Assembly: GCA_039814575.1 (NCBI GenBank)
Contig: JBCCAY010000002.1
Coordinates: forward strand, 186,001 to 250,000
DNA: 64,000 nucleotides
Direction of reading: 5' to 3'
DNA from: MED-G105 sp039814575
GTDB taxonomy: Bacteria > Pseudomonadota > Alphaproteobacteria > Caulobacterales > Parvularculaceae
Shown here one piece after another: positions 1-9,600 of the stretch. Below the pieces are notes generated by a model that saw only the letters and a program-made list of their open reading frames with translations, was not told the DNA's origin and ran no database searches. The position numbers and the translations under genes were made by a program. Within the stretch, counting starts at the first letter, position 1, and each line of letters begins with the position of its first letter.

Positions 1-1
1 C

Positions 2-790
2 GGCGGGCGCGACGGGTCTGGGGGCTCGCTTGGACCCGCCGAAGAGGTGGCGCACATCATCAATGAAAACGGCGGCGCGGCGATCGCAAACGGCGCGAAT
101 GTCACCAAGGACGACGAGGTCGCCGACATGGTGAAAGCGGCCATGGATAAATGGGGCCGCGTCGACATTCTTGTGAACAACGCCGGCATTTTGCGCGACA
201 AGTCCTTTCACAAAATGTCGTTCGACGATTATCGCCTTGTCATTGACGTGCATCTCATTGGCGGCGCGCTGTGCACCCACGTGGTGTGGAACCAAATGCG
301 TGAACAAAACTATGGCCGCGTCGTCTTCACCGCTTCGCCCTCAGGCCTGCACGGTATTTTCGGACAAGCGAATTATGGCGCGGCGAAAGCCGGCATGATC
401 GGCCTGATGAACGCCCTGCATTTGGAAGGCGCCAAATATAATATCCATACAAATCTACTATCGCCGTCGGCGCGCACGCGTATGACGGAGGATATCGGCA
501 TCCCCGAACCGCTCTTGGAAAAATTAACGCCTGAAGCGGTGACGGCGGCGCTTCTTTATCTTGTATCGGAAGACGGGCCGTCGCGGGCGATCGTCTCGTG
601 CGCCGGCGGGGCCTATGCGCGCGCCTATGTGGCGGAAACGGATGGGGTCTATCTCGCCCCCGACGCCCAGACGCCCGAAGCGATCGCCGCCCATTGGGAA
701 AAGATTTCCGACGCGTCGGACGTCAACTATTACCAAAACTCGAATGACGTCGTGATGCATTTCATGGGTAAAATGCAAAACGGACGCTAA
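2..790 (+). CDS. SDR-family oxidoreductase, (3R)-hydroxyacyl-CoA dehydrogenase-like (5' end outside window)
   Basis: NAD(P)-dependent short-chain dehydrogenase, probably acting on a 3-hydroxyacyl-CoA. The reading frame is open from base 2, and its first residues (GGRDGSGGS) match the segment after the Rossmann beta-2 strand in MFE-2/HSD17B4-type enzymes, so the true start lies upstream and about 262 residues are visible. Seen: LVNNAGILRD (NNAG motif), the catalytic Ser region TASPSGLHG, and the Y-x3-K pair in NYGAAKAG. A C-terminal extension follows the SDR core. The thiolase begins 49 nt downstream on the same strand, which supports an acyl-CoA oxidation or PHA-type operon. The substrate is inferred from family resemblance and the neighbour; the SDR fold itself is secure. 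Confidence 0.85.
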   Translation, partial: GGRDGSGGSLGPAEEVAHIINENGGAAIANGANVTKDDEVADMVKAAMDKWGRVDILVNNAGILRDKSFHKMSFDDYRLVIDVHLIGGALCTHVVWNQMREQNYGRVVFTASPSGLHGIFGQANYGAAKAGMIGLMNALHLEGAKYNIHTNLLSPSARTRMTEDIGIPEPLLEKLTPEAVTAALLYLVSEDGPSRAIVSCAGGAYARAYVAETDGVYLAPDAQTPEAIAAHWEKISDASDVNYYQNSNDVVMHFMGKMQNGR

Positions 791-839
791 TGCGGCTATA
801 GAAGCCTGCCGCCTACGAATGAAATAGGGAGAAACGCCG

Positions 840-2036
840 ATGAGAGAAGCCGTTATCGTATCCACCGCCCGCACGCCGATCGGCAAAGCCTATCGTGGCG
901 CATTCAATAACACACCGGCGCCGACCCTCGCCGGTCATGCGATTGAGAACGCTGTCGCCCGCGCGAAAGTCGATCCGGGCGAGATTGAAGACGTCGTTAT
1001 CGGCGCGGCGATCCAACAAGGCACGGCGTTTCAGAACATAGGTCGCCAAGCAGCTTTGCGCGCGGGGCTCCCGAAAGAGGTTTCCGGCATGTCCGTCGAT
1101 CGTCAGTGTGCATCTGGCGTGATGGCGATCGCCATGGCTGCGAAACAAATCATCGCCGACGGGCAAGACGTTGCCGTGGGCGGCGGCGTTGAGTCGATCT
1201 CTATGAACCAAACGAATCAGATGTTCTTCACGCCTGACCCCTGGCTTCTGAAGAATTTGCCGGCGACTTATATGGCGATGATCGAAACGGCGGAGATCGT
1301 CGCGGACCGGTATAAAATTTCTCGCGACGTCCAAGACGCCTATGCGCTGCAATCCCAGCAGCGCACGCACGCCGCCCAACAGGCGGGTAAATTCGACGAT
1401 GAAATCGTTCCGCTCGCATCGACCATGGTGCGCGTCAATAAAGAAACCGGCGAAAAGTCCGAAGTCGACGTGACGCTGGAAAAAGACGAAGGCAACCGTC
1501 CGGAGACGACGCTGGACGGCCTCAATGGCCTCAAAACCGTGTTCCAAGGTGGTCAGGTCGTGAAGGAAGGCAAGGTCATCACCGCCGGCAATGCCTCGCA
1601 ATTGTCTGATGGTGCGTCGGCGGCCGTGTTGATGGAGGCGAAAGAAGCCGAGAAGCGCGGGCTGGAGCCGCTTGGCGCCTATCGCGGTGTCGCGGTTGCC
1701 GGGACGCACCCGGACGAAATGGGCATCGGGCCCGTTTTCGCTGTGCCGAAACTTTTAGAGAAGACCGGCAAAAAGATGGGCGATATCGGCCTTTGGGAAT
1801 TGAACGAAGCGTTCGCGGTGCAGGTGCTGTATTGCCGCGATACGCTGGGCATTCCGGACGAAAACCTCAACGTCAATGGCGGCGCGATTTCGATTGGCCA
1901 CCCTTATGGCATGTCGGGCGCGCGCATGGTCGGCCACGCTTTGATTGAAGGCAAACGCCGCGGCGCGAAATATGTGGTTTGCACCATGTGCGTCGGCGGC
2001 GGCATGGGCGCAGCGGGACTTTTCGAGGTTTTCTAG
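840..2036 (+). CDS. Thiolase (acetyl-CoA C-acyltransferase / acetyltransferase)
   Basis: Thiolase II-type enzyme that cleaves 3-ketoacyl-CoA or condenses two acetyl-CoA. The 398-residue length is normal for the family. The nucleophilic cysteine is Cys90 in DRQCASG, the catalytic histidine is His354 in ISIGHPYG, and the second catalytic cysteine is Cys384 in CTMCVGGGMG; NEAFAV is also present. A GGGAGA Shine-Dalgarno sits just before the ATG. It follows an SDR dehydrogenase, giving two consecutive steps of a beta-oxidation-like route (3-hydroxyacyl-CoA to 3-ketoacyl-CoA to acyl-CoA plus acetyl-CoA). Whether it works in fatty-acid breakdown or biosynthesis cannot be decided from sequence. Confidence 0.93.
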   Translation: MREAVIVSTARTPIGKAYRGAFNNTPAPTLAGHAIENAVARAKVDPGEIEDVVIGAAIQQGTAFQNIGRQAALRAGLPKEVSGMSVDRQCASGVMAIAMAAKQIIADGQDVAVGGGVESISMNQTNQMFFTPDPWLLKNLPATYMAMIETAEIVADRYKISRDVQDAYALQSQQRTHAAQQAGKFDDEIVPLASTMVRVNKETGEKSEVDVTLEKDEGNRPETTLDGLNGLKTVFQGGQVVKEGKVITAGNASQLSDGASAAVLMEAKEAEKRGLEPLGAYRGVAVAGTHPDEMGIGPVFAVPKLLEKTGKKMGDIGLWELNEAFAVQVLYCRDTLGIPDENLNVNGGAISIGHPYGMSGARMVGHALIEGKRRGAKYVVCTMCVGGGMGAAGLFEVF

Positions 2037-2049
2037 TCGCAGCTTTTGC

Positions 2050-2703
2050 TCAGCCGGCGTTTTTCTTCATACGGCGCAAAAGCGCGAAAACGCCTGCGAG
2101 CCCTAAGCATACGAGGGCGAGCGCGCCGGCGCCAAAAGCGGCGGTGTGCTTCACTGTCGTTGCGGCCTGTTGAATAAGCGCGCTCCAGCCATAGGGCGCT
2201 GCGGCGTCTAGCGCGAAGGCTGTCAGAAAACTGTTCTCGACGACTTCGCCAAGGCCATAGGCGAGCGGCGCCGCCATCGCGTAGCGCAAGGGCGAGGCGG
2301 CGAGGCCGGCGCCTTTCAGGCCTAAGCCGATAAGGCTCCACAGGAGAAGCGTGTTGAGCGTCGCAAAAGGAATGTCTGCGAACTGCCAGAGGAGATAGGC
2401 GCGCTTGCCGTTCCCAAGGGTTTCTAGCGTGCGCGCCGGTTCTACCGGGGGAAAGCCCGGCAGCATCTCCGGCAAGACGCCGTCCCCGGCGGCGAGGGCT
2501 TCCGTCCATGGGCTGTTCGTATTGAACGCCCAATAGGAAAACGCCGCCAGCGCGACGAACCATAAAAGAGCGCCGCGCCATGAAGCGGACGTAATGCGTT
2601 CACTGATGATAGCGTCGATCATGACGCGTTGATCCCCGTCAAAGTCGTCTAAGTCAAAGTCGTCTAAGTCAAAGTCGTCCAAGTGCATTCGTCTCGGGGC
2701 CAT
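2050..2703 (-). CDS. Hypothetical multi-pass membrane protein with N-terminal LDDFD repeat
   Basis: Unrecognised protein of about 217 residues. I chose the start at 2703 because GGGAGAG precedes it at good spacing; an in-frame ATG at 2790 would add 29 residues and nearly touch the phoD stop. The N-terminus carries three copies of the acidic pentapeptide LDDFD (about residues 8-22). Hydrophobic segments follow near residues 45-62, 100-125, 140-160 and 185-210, and the C-terminus is basic (RRMKKNAG), so it is probably an inner-membrane protein with a cytosolic acidic tail. It lies downstream of phoD on the same strand, so co-transcription is possible, and is convergent with the thiolase. No family was recognised. 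Confidence 0.75.
   Translation of the reverse strand: MAPRRMHLDDFDLDDFDLDDFDGDQRVMIDAIISERITSASWRGALLWFVALAAFSYWAFNTNSPWTEALAAGDGVLPEMLPGFPPVEPARTLETLGNGKRAYLLWQFADIPFATLNTLLLWSLIGLGLKGAGLAASPLRYAMAAPLAYGLGEVVENSFLTAFALDAAAPYGWSALIQQAATTVKHTAAFGAGALALVCLGLAGVFALLRRMKKNAG
2638..2682. repeat. Three tandem 15-bp units encoding LDDFD
   Basis: Three consecutive 15-nt units, identical except one base in the last copy, lie inside the N-terminal coding region of the membrane protein at 2050-2703. Each encodes the pentapeptide LDDFD. The unit is a multiple of three, so copy number can change without breaking the frame. Confidence 0.9.
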
Positions 2704-2798
2704 GCGCTCTCCCAAACGATCGCGCCCCCGCGTTGGTTTCGCCGAAATTGGGACTTCATGAGACCATATCAAGGCCCCCAAGCGACCCAATGAGCGGT

Positions 2799-4550
2799 CT
2801 AGAACAAGAAACCCTCTTTAAAGCCGAGCCCGTCGGCGTCTTTGAAGGCGGCGGTCCCATCTTTCTTGGCGATGGTGAACGCCGCCTGCTCATAGGCGTT
2901 GTAAGCGCGCGACTCGATTGTGTCGACGGCCATATACCGCGCTTCTGCGGTTTCCCGGCCGACAGCGAGGTCAATATAGCCGTGGCTTTCCCCTGACAAA
3001 TAGCGAACGGCTTTGTTGTCGCGGTTCGTCAGAAGGGCGTATTCCGCCCCCTTGCCCCCTAAGAATTCCGGTCGGTAAGGCGAGGGCGAGGTCACGGACG
3101 CAACGCCAAGTTCAACGCCCATAGCGTCGCCGGCTCGATTAGACAAGTCGTTCGCCCACCAGGTGTGCGTGTCGCCGGTGACGACGATAACGCCCTCGCT
3201 CTTGGTTTCCTGCAAGAGTTGGTAAAACCGCTCGCGCGCGGCGGGATAGCCGTCCCATGCGTCGAGGTTCACCGGCAGTCCGAGGGCGGAGAATTCGACA
3301 AACGGTCGCGCTTGGTCCCAGTCTTTTTCCAGTTCGAGAATGTCTTCCTCGGAAACATGCGGCGTCAAGTCCGGCGCAATCACTTCCGTCATAATGATTT
3401 GGTTGGCGATAAGCCGCCAAGGGTGGTTGGCGCCGGATGCTTTGCGGAGCGTTGTTTCCATATAGTCGCGCTGCGCCTGTCCAAGCATTTCGCGGCTTTC
3501 ATCCCACAAAACGCGGTCCCGGAAAGCATCGATGTCGGCTTGGGTTTTCAGGGTGGGAACGACTTCGGAGTATTCAAACTGCCGCGAGCGCGCCATCAGT
3601 CGCGTCTCAAGCGCGGTCAGCGTTAAAAGGTCGCCATAGGCGTAGGCGCGGAAGAGGCCTTCCGCTGGTCGGCCGGGCGCGGGGTCGCGCACAGGCATCC
3701 ATTCATAATAGGCCTGCAGCGCCGCGCGACGGCGCGCATTCCAATCGCCTTCGGTTTCTTTTTGGTGGTTTTCAGCGCCGTCCTTCCAGGAATTGTTCGA
3801 TGTCTCGTGATCGTCCCAAATGGCGATCATTGGGTGTGCGGCGTGCATCGCCTGGCAGGATGGATCTGTTTTGTACTGCGCATGGCGCTGGCGATAGTCG
3901 GTGAGGGAGATGGTCTCATGAGCCGGCGCATGATTGCGGCCGATCCGGGCACCGACGTCGCCGCCATATTTATCTTGTCCGTACTCGTACAAATAATCGC
4001 CGAGATGGATGACGGCGTCGAAATCCTCGCGTCGGGCGATTTGGTCGTACGCATTGAAGAAGCCGAAGGCGTAATTGGCGCAGGAAACGACGGCAAAGCG
4101 CGCCGCGTCTAGCGCCCCTTGCGGCAGCGTGCGCGTTTTGCCGGTGGGCGACACCGCGTCGCCCGAACGGAAACGGTAGAAGTATTGCGCTCCGGGAGTG
4201 AGATCGTCGACGAGGACTTTCACCGTCCAATCCCGCGAAGGCCCGGTGAGCGCGACGCCTTTTTTTGCGACGTCCGTGAAGTTCGCGTCGCGGGCGATTT
4301 CCCATTCCGCTTCAATGACGCCAGCGGCGCCAGATTGCGCTGGCGTCACGCGTGTCCACAGCACGAGTGATCGCGGGCCTGGATCACCGCTGGCGACGCC
4401 GTGCTGGAAGGCGCCGTAATCACTTGCGTCGAGCGCCGTAAAGGGCGTCATGCGGCGCGGCGTCGTACAGGCTGACGCCCCGCCCGCGAGCGCCGCGGTC
4501 AGCGCCGTCCGGCGTGTTAGGCCTCGGGATGTCTTTATCTCGTCATGCAT
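2799..4550 (-). CDS. phoD: PhoD-family alkaline phosphatase / phosphodiesterase (Tat-exported)
   Basis: Secreted metallophosphoesterase that releases phosphate from organic phosphomonoesters or diesters. The 583-residue protein begins with a Tat signal (twin arginine in LTRRTALTAALAGG); Cys28 follows, so a lipid-anchored form is possible though the lipobox (ASAC) is weak. The PhoD N-terminal domain is marked by HGVASGDPGPRSLVLWTR. Metal-binding motifs are HLGDYLYEYG, WDDHETSNNSW and VTGDTHTWWAND. Upstream is a non-coding stretch with four 13-bp repeats that may carry its promoter. PhoD genes are commonly phosphate-regulated; I did not find a convincing 11-bp-period Pho box here. Identification of the family is secure; the substrate is not. 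Confidence 0.92.
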   Translation of the reverse strand: MHDEIKTSRGLTRRTALTAALAGGASACTTPRRMTPFTALDASDYGAFQHGVASGDPGPRSLVLWTRVTPAQSGAAGVIEAEWEIARDANFTDVAKKGVALTGPSRDWTVKVLVDDLTPGAQYFYRFRSGDAVSPTGKTRTLPQGALDAARFAVVSCANYAFGFFNAYDQIARREDFDAVIHLGDYLYEYGQDKYGGDVGARIGRNHAPAHETISLTDYRQRHAQYKTDPSCQAMHAAHPMIAIWDDHETSNNSWKDGAENHQKETEGDWNARRRAALQAYYEWMPVRDPAPGRPAEGLFRAYAYGDLLTLTALETRLMARSRQFEYSEVVPTLKTQADIDAFRDRVLWDESREMLGQAQRDYMETTLRKASGANHPWRLIANQIIMTEVIAPDLTPHVSEEDILELEKDWDQARPFVEFSALGLPVNLDAWDGYPAARERFYQLLQETKSEGVIVVTGDTHTWWANDLSNRAGDAMGVELGVASVTSPSPYRPEFLGGKGAEYALLTNRDNKAVRYLSGESHGYIDLAVGRETAEARYMAVDTIESRAYNAYEQAAFTIAKKDGTAAFKDADGLGFKEGFLF

Positions 4551-4610
4551 CGTCGTAGCGCCTTTTCCAATCTAGCGGCCAAAACGTTGGCCCGAGTAAG
4601 AGCTCGCTGC

Positions 4611-4662
4611 GTCCAGTCCCTGTGCCCAGTCCTGTTGCCCAGTGTTTGGGCCCAGTCTGTGG
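4611..4662. repeat. Four imperfect 13-bp tandem repeats upstream of phoD
   Basis: Four consecutive 13-nt units, each built on G(T/C)CCAGT followed by a T/G-rich half, end about 60 nt upstream of the phoD start codon. The strict 13-nt spacing suggests either a slippage-born minisatellite or repeated protein-binding sites. The period differs from the 11-nt Pho-box repeat. Confidence 0.65.
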
Positions 4663-4944
4663 GTATCGTTCACCAAGGCGTCCCCCGGCGAAAAAACCAC
4701 TTTGCGTCCCGATTTTAGGCCGGATTGCGTCCTATGGGGAGACATCCAACATTCTTATGACATCTGTGCAAAATGCCGCGCCATGGCTGCTTTTGCTTCT
4801 GCGCGGGCCCACCGACGCGGTCAGGCATTGATCGAAGCAGCCTTTTCGGGCATTTTCCCGGCGCATCGCGACTGATTGTGTTGTCGGCCGCTGCCGTGGA
4901 CGACGTTGGACTATTTGTTGCTCTGCGGTATAGAGGCTCGCTTG

Positions 4945-5088
4945 ATGGCCTCAAACCAAGAAATCCCTAGAGATAATGACGCTCCGGGGACAATAGCTCG
5001 ATTGGCGATCGGTTTCGGTCGGAGTGACGTAGCGCTATTGGTGGAAACGTTGCTCAGGGCGGATCAGCTTGCGCATCGCTCGGTTTAG
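4945..5088 (+). CDS. Possible 47-residue hypothetical peptide
   Basis: A short ATG-started frame preceded by GAGG at workable spacing, ending 69 nt before gltD. The peptide starts MASNQEIPRD and has an amphipathic middle (IARLAIGFGRSDVALLVETL). No family is recognised. It may be chance or part of the gltD leader, and is listed only because it has a ribosome-binding site and lies between genes. Confidence 0.2.
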   Translation: MASNQEIPRDNDAPGTIARLAIGFGRSDVALLVETLLRADQLAHRSV

Positions 5089-5157
5089 CGGTCTGCGCGG
5101 GTCAAATCCCGGTAAGCCGCTGTTTTTAGCTTTGGATGCAAAATCGATAGGGATCCC

Positions 5158-6618
5158 ATGCCGGAGAAAATGTTGAAATTCGTCTCGACGGAGCAAAAAT
5201 CGCCGGCCAAGCGCGCCGCGTCGACGCGCCGGACGGATTTTGACGAGATTTACCAAGTTTTCGCCGACGACGCCGCTGCGACCCAATCTTCTCGTTGCTC
5301 CCAGTGCGGCGTGCCGTTTTGCCAGGACCATTGCCCCCTCGGCAATGACATTCCCGATTGGCTTCGCCTTGTGGCCGAAGGCCGTATGGAAGAGGCCTAT
5401 GCCGTCTCCGCGGCGACGAACAATATGCCCGAAGTGTGCGGGCGCATTTGTCCCCAAGACCGACTTTGCGAAGGCGCGTGCGTCATCGAGCAGTCAGGCC
5501 ACGGCACCGTCACCATTGGCTCGGTTGAAACCTACATCACCGAGACGGCGTTCGAGAACGGATGGGTGCCGCCGATCAAACCTGCTGTTGAACGGGACCA
5601 GACCGTCGGCATTATTGGCGCCGGACCGGCCGGCCTCGCCGCGGCGGAGCAGCTGCGCCTCGCTGGCTTTCAAGTTGTCATCTATGACCGTTATGACCGG
5701 GCCGGCGGGCTATTGGTGTACGGCATTCCGAATTTCAAACTCGACAAGCACATCGTTAATCGCCGGGTGAAGCGCCTTGAAGAGGGTGGCGTCGCCTTTG
5801 AGCGCGGCGTCGATATCGGCGTTGACGTGACGTTTGATGAATTGCGCGCGCGCCACGATGCGTTGCTGATCGCCACCGGCGTATATAAAGCGCGCGTACT
5901 CGATTGCCCGAGGGAGTCCAATGCGCCGTCAGCGCCTGCGCTTGATTTTCTGACAGCGTCGAACCGTAAGGGATTGGGCGACACCGTGCCGGACTTTGAA
6001 AACGGTTCTCTAAATGCTGACGGTAAGAACGTCGTCGTGATTGGCGGCGGCGACACGGCGATGGACTGCGTGCGCACCGCCGTGCGCCAAGGCGCTAAAT
6101 CCGTGCGCTGCCTTTATCGCCGCGACCGCGCCAACATGCCGGGCTCGCAACGCGAAGTGGGGCATGCGGAAGAAGAAGGCGTCGTTTTTGAGTGGCTTGC
6201 GGCGCCGCGCGCCGTCGGGCGCACGGTTGAAGCTGTCCGTATGCGTCTTGGCGCGCCCGACGCAAGCGGCCGCCAAAAGCCTGAGCCCATCGAGGGCGGT
6301 GAATTCGCGCTTGAGGCGGATCTCGTGATTGAAGCGCTTGGGTTCGAACCGGAAGATTTGCCGGGAATGTTCGGTGCGCCGGAACTCGGAATCACCCGCC
6401 GCGGCACATTGGCGGTTAATCCCTCGACGCTTGAGACGCGGCTTCCCGGCGTTTACGCCGCCGGCGACATTGTGCGCGGTGCCTCTCTTGTCGTGTGGGC
6501 CATTCGTGACGGGCGCGTCGCCGCCGACGCCATCGTTCAGCGGCTCATGTCCGGCGACACGACGGGCGATGCATCGGGATCCGGCGACGAAGCCCGAAAA
6601 ATCCTCGCCGCCGAGTAA
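5158..6618 (+). CDS. gltD: Glutamate synthase (NADPH) small subunit
   Basis: Beta subunit of glutamate synthase: it oxidises NADPH through FAD and passes electrons through iron-sulfur clusters to GltB. The 486-residue protein has the N-terminal cysteine-rich 4Fe-4S region (CSQCGVPFCQDHCPLG, then VCGRICPQDRLCEGAC), the FAD-binding GAGPAGLAAAEQL near residue 150, and a second Rossmann site GGGDTAMDC for NADPH. The C-terminal VYAAGDIVRGASLVVWAI is typical. The ATG follows AGGGAT. gltB starts 11 nt after the stop, so the two are co-transcribed. The order D then B is the reverse of the common gltBD layout. Confidence 0.96.
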   Translation: MPEKMLKFVSTEQKSPAKRAASTRRTDFDEIYQVFADDAAATQSSRCSQCGVPFCQDHCPLGNDIPDWLRLVAEGRMEEAYAVSAATNNMPEVCGRICPQDRLCEGACVIEQSGHGTVTIGSVETYITETAFENGWVPPIKPAVERDQTVGIIGAGPAGLAAAEQLRLAGFQVVIYDRYDRAGGLLVYGIPNFKLDKHIVNRRVKRLEEGGVAFERGVDIGVDVTFDELRARHDALLIATGVYKARVLDCPRESNAPSAPALDFLTASNRKGLGDTVPDFENGSLNADGKNVVVIGGGDTAMDCVRTAVRQGAKSVRCLYRRDRANMPGSQREVGHAEEEGVVFEWLAAPRAVGRTVEAVRMRLGAPDASGRQKPEPIEGGEFALEADLVIEALGFEPEDLPGMFGAPELGITRRGTLAVNPSTLETRLPGVYAAGDIVRGASLVVWAIRDGRVAADAIVQRLMSGDTTGDASGSGDEARKILAAE

Positions 6619-6629
6619 GGACGAAAGCA

Positions 6630-9600
6630 ATGACCGAGACCTCCTTTGCCCGCCAACGGGCGATGCGCGATCGTGCGGAAGCAGCTGGGATTTGGCGTCC
6701 GGAAGACGAGCATGACGCGTGCGGCGTCGGGCTTATCCTGTCGCTCGACGGCGCCCCGCGTCGGACGATTGTCGAACTGGCGCTAAATGCCCTGAAGGCG
6801 GTGTGGCACCGCGGCGCTGTCGACGCTGACGGCAAAACCGGCGACGGCGCGGGCGTGCGCTTAAACGTGCCGCAGGATTTGTTCCGCGATTTTGTCGCGC
6901 GCACCGGCCATGAGCCGACAAGCGCCGACATCGGCGTCGGTCAAATCTTTCTGCCGCGCACCGACTTCGCCGCTCAAGATCACGCGCGCGCCATTGTCGA
7001 GGATGAACTCCTGAAAGAGGGCCTTCTGCTTTACGGATGGAGACAAACGCCGGTGGACGCCACTGTTCTCGGCGTTAAAGCCAACGCGACGCGGCCGGCG
7101 ATTGAACAAATTCTTTTCCATGACCCCCATGGGCGGTCGAAAGAGGATTTAGCACGACTTCTGTATATTGTTCGACGTCGGATTGAAAATCGCGCCATCT
7201 CGGCGGGTATACCGGATTTCTACATCTGTTCTTTGTCGACAGACGACATCATCTACAAAGGCATGTTCCTCGCCGAGGCGATTGACGATTTCTACCCGGA
7301 TCTAAAAGACGACCGCTTCGTCTCGCGCGTGGCGATTTTCCACCAGCGCTATTCGACGAACACATTTCCTGAGTGGCGCTTGGCACAGCCGTTCCGCATG
7401 GTGGCCCATAACGGCGAAATCAACACGCTGCGCGGCAATGTCAATTGGATGAAGAGCCATGAGATCCGCATGGCGTCCGAAGCCTTTCAGCAAAACGAGG
7501 GCGACGTACGTCCGGTTGTGCAACCGGGCGCTTCTGATTCAGCGGCGCTTGACCAAGTCTTTGAACTTATTGTTCGCGCCGGACGCTCCGGCCCCATGGC
7601 GAAGAGCCTGATGCTGCCCGAAGCGTGGTCGAAACGCAGCGGCGTCATGAAAGACAGCTGGCGCGCCCTCTATCAATATTGCAACGCCGTGATGGAGCCC
7701 TGGGACGGGCCGGCGGCCTTGTCGGTTTATGACGGCCGTTGGGCGGTCGCCGGGCTTGATCGCAACGGATTACGGCCGGTGCGCTACGCCATCACTGATG
7801 ACGGCGTCCTCGCTGTGGGCTCTGAAACGGGCATGTGTCCTTTAAACCGCGACAGCGTCATCAAACGCGGCGCGCTTGAAGCCGGCGGGATGATCGCGTT
7901 CGACTTCGAGGAGCTGAAACTCTATTCCCATGAAGAGATTCTCGACCGCCTTGTCGGACGTCATCCGTATGAAGAGTGGCTGAAAAACATCGTTGAGCTT
8001 GACGACGTTATTTGCAACGGACCGGAAGATCGTCTCTTTGGTGAAGAAGACCTTATCCGACGCCAAACGGCTGCCGGCTATACGCTCGAGGAAATTGATC
8101 TCGTCTTAGGGCCAATGGCGGTCGACGCTAAAGAGGCGATTGGCTCCATGGGCGATGACGCGCCTTTGGCGGTGTTGTCGGACGGTTATCGTCCGCTTTC
8201 GCATTATTTACGCCAGAAATTCAGCCAGGTGACGAACCCGCCGATCGACCCCTTGCGCGAAGCGGGCGTGATGAGCCTGAAAACGCGGTTCAAAAATCTC
8301 GGCAATATTCTAGCGTCTGACGAGCGGCAGACGGACGTTTTCGTGCTGGAAAGCCCGTTCCTATCGAACGGCATGTGCCAACGTTTCTGTGATTATGTCG
8401 GCGATAAAGCCGCCGTTATCGATTGCACTTATGCGGTTGGCGAAGCGTCCGGCACCGGCGACGCGCTGCGCGCCGCGCTTGAGCGGATAAAAAAAGAGGC
8501 GCTCGCCGCCGTTGCCGATCGCGACGTGCAACACGTTATTCTAACAGATGAGACAATTGGCCAAGACCGTGTCGCTGTGCCGATGATCCTCGCCGCTGCT
8601 GGTGTTCACACGCATCTTATCGACGAGCAAAAACGTGCTTTCTGTTCGATCCTTGTGCGTTCTGCGGAGTGCGTCGACCCGCATTATGTGGCGTCTCTCG
8701 TTGCTGTCGGTGCAACTGCGGTTAATCCGTACCTAGCCTGTGAGTCGATTGCCGCCGCTCATGCGCGCGGCCGCTTCGACGGCCAAGAAACGCTAAAAGG
8801 CCAACCCGTCAGTGTTCTGATTCAGAACTATCGGGCGGCGATTGAAGCCGGTTTGATGAAGATCCTCGCCAAAAGCGGCATCTCAGTGATTTCTTCTTAT
8901 CGCGGCGGGTGTAATTTTGAAGCGCTTGGCATTTCGCGGGCGTTGGCGACGGAGTTTTTCCCTGGCGCGCCCTCGCGCATTTCCGGCATTGGTCTGCCCT
9001 ATCTCGAGCGTAAAACGGCGGAAATCCACCACAAAGCGTTCGGCGGCGGTCCGGCGGTGACGCCGATCGGCGGCTTCTATCGCCATCGTCGGCGGGGCGA
9101 GCGCCATGCGCTTGAGGCGTCATTGGTGCACGACTTACAAAAGGCCGTGCGCAATGAAGACTATGACGCTTACAAATCATATTCAAAAGCGCTTGAGGCT
9201 AAAAACCCGATACAATTGCGCGATCTCTTAAGCGTTAAGCCGTTGAAAGCGCCGATCGACGTTGCGGGCGTTGAGTCAATCAACGCGATTCGTCAGCGCT
9301 TTGTGACGCCGGGTATGTCCCTCGGCGCGTTGTCGCCTGAGGCGCACGGCGTTCTTAACATCGCCATGAATCGCATCGGCGCAAAGTCCGTGTCCGGCGA
9401 GGGCGGCGAAGATCCGGCGCGCTACAATCCGTTCCCCAATGGCGATAACGCCAATTCGGCGGTGAAGCAGATTGCATCGGGACGTTTCGGCGTGACGGCG
9501 GAATATTTGAACCAGTGCCGCGAGATTGAAATCAAAGTGGCGCAAGGGGCGAAGCCGGGCGAGGGCGGGCAATTGCCGGGCTTCAAAGTGACGGAATTCA

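Larger units (their letters stand above)
4551..5157. other. Non-coding stretch between phoD and gltD
   Basis: About 600 nt between divergently transcribed phoD and gltD. It contains the four 13-bp repeats near phoD and, close to gltD, one weak candidate small gene. Otherwise I see no RNA gene, riboswitch or mobile element. It must hold promoters for both directions, but no confident -35/-10 pair was identified. Confidence 0.5.

Noticed and set aside
4600..4670. Pho box for phoD
   Set aside because: The repeat period is 13 nt and lacks the CTGTCAT-type half-site arrangement with 11-nt spacing.
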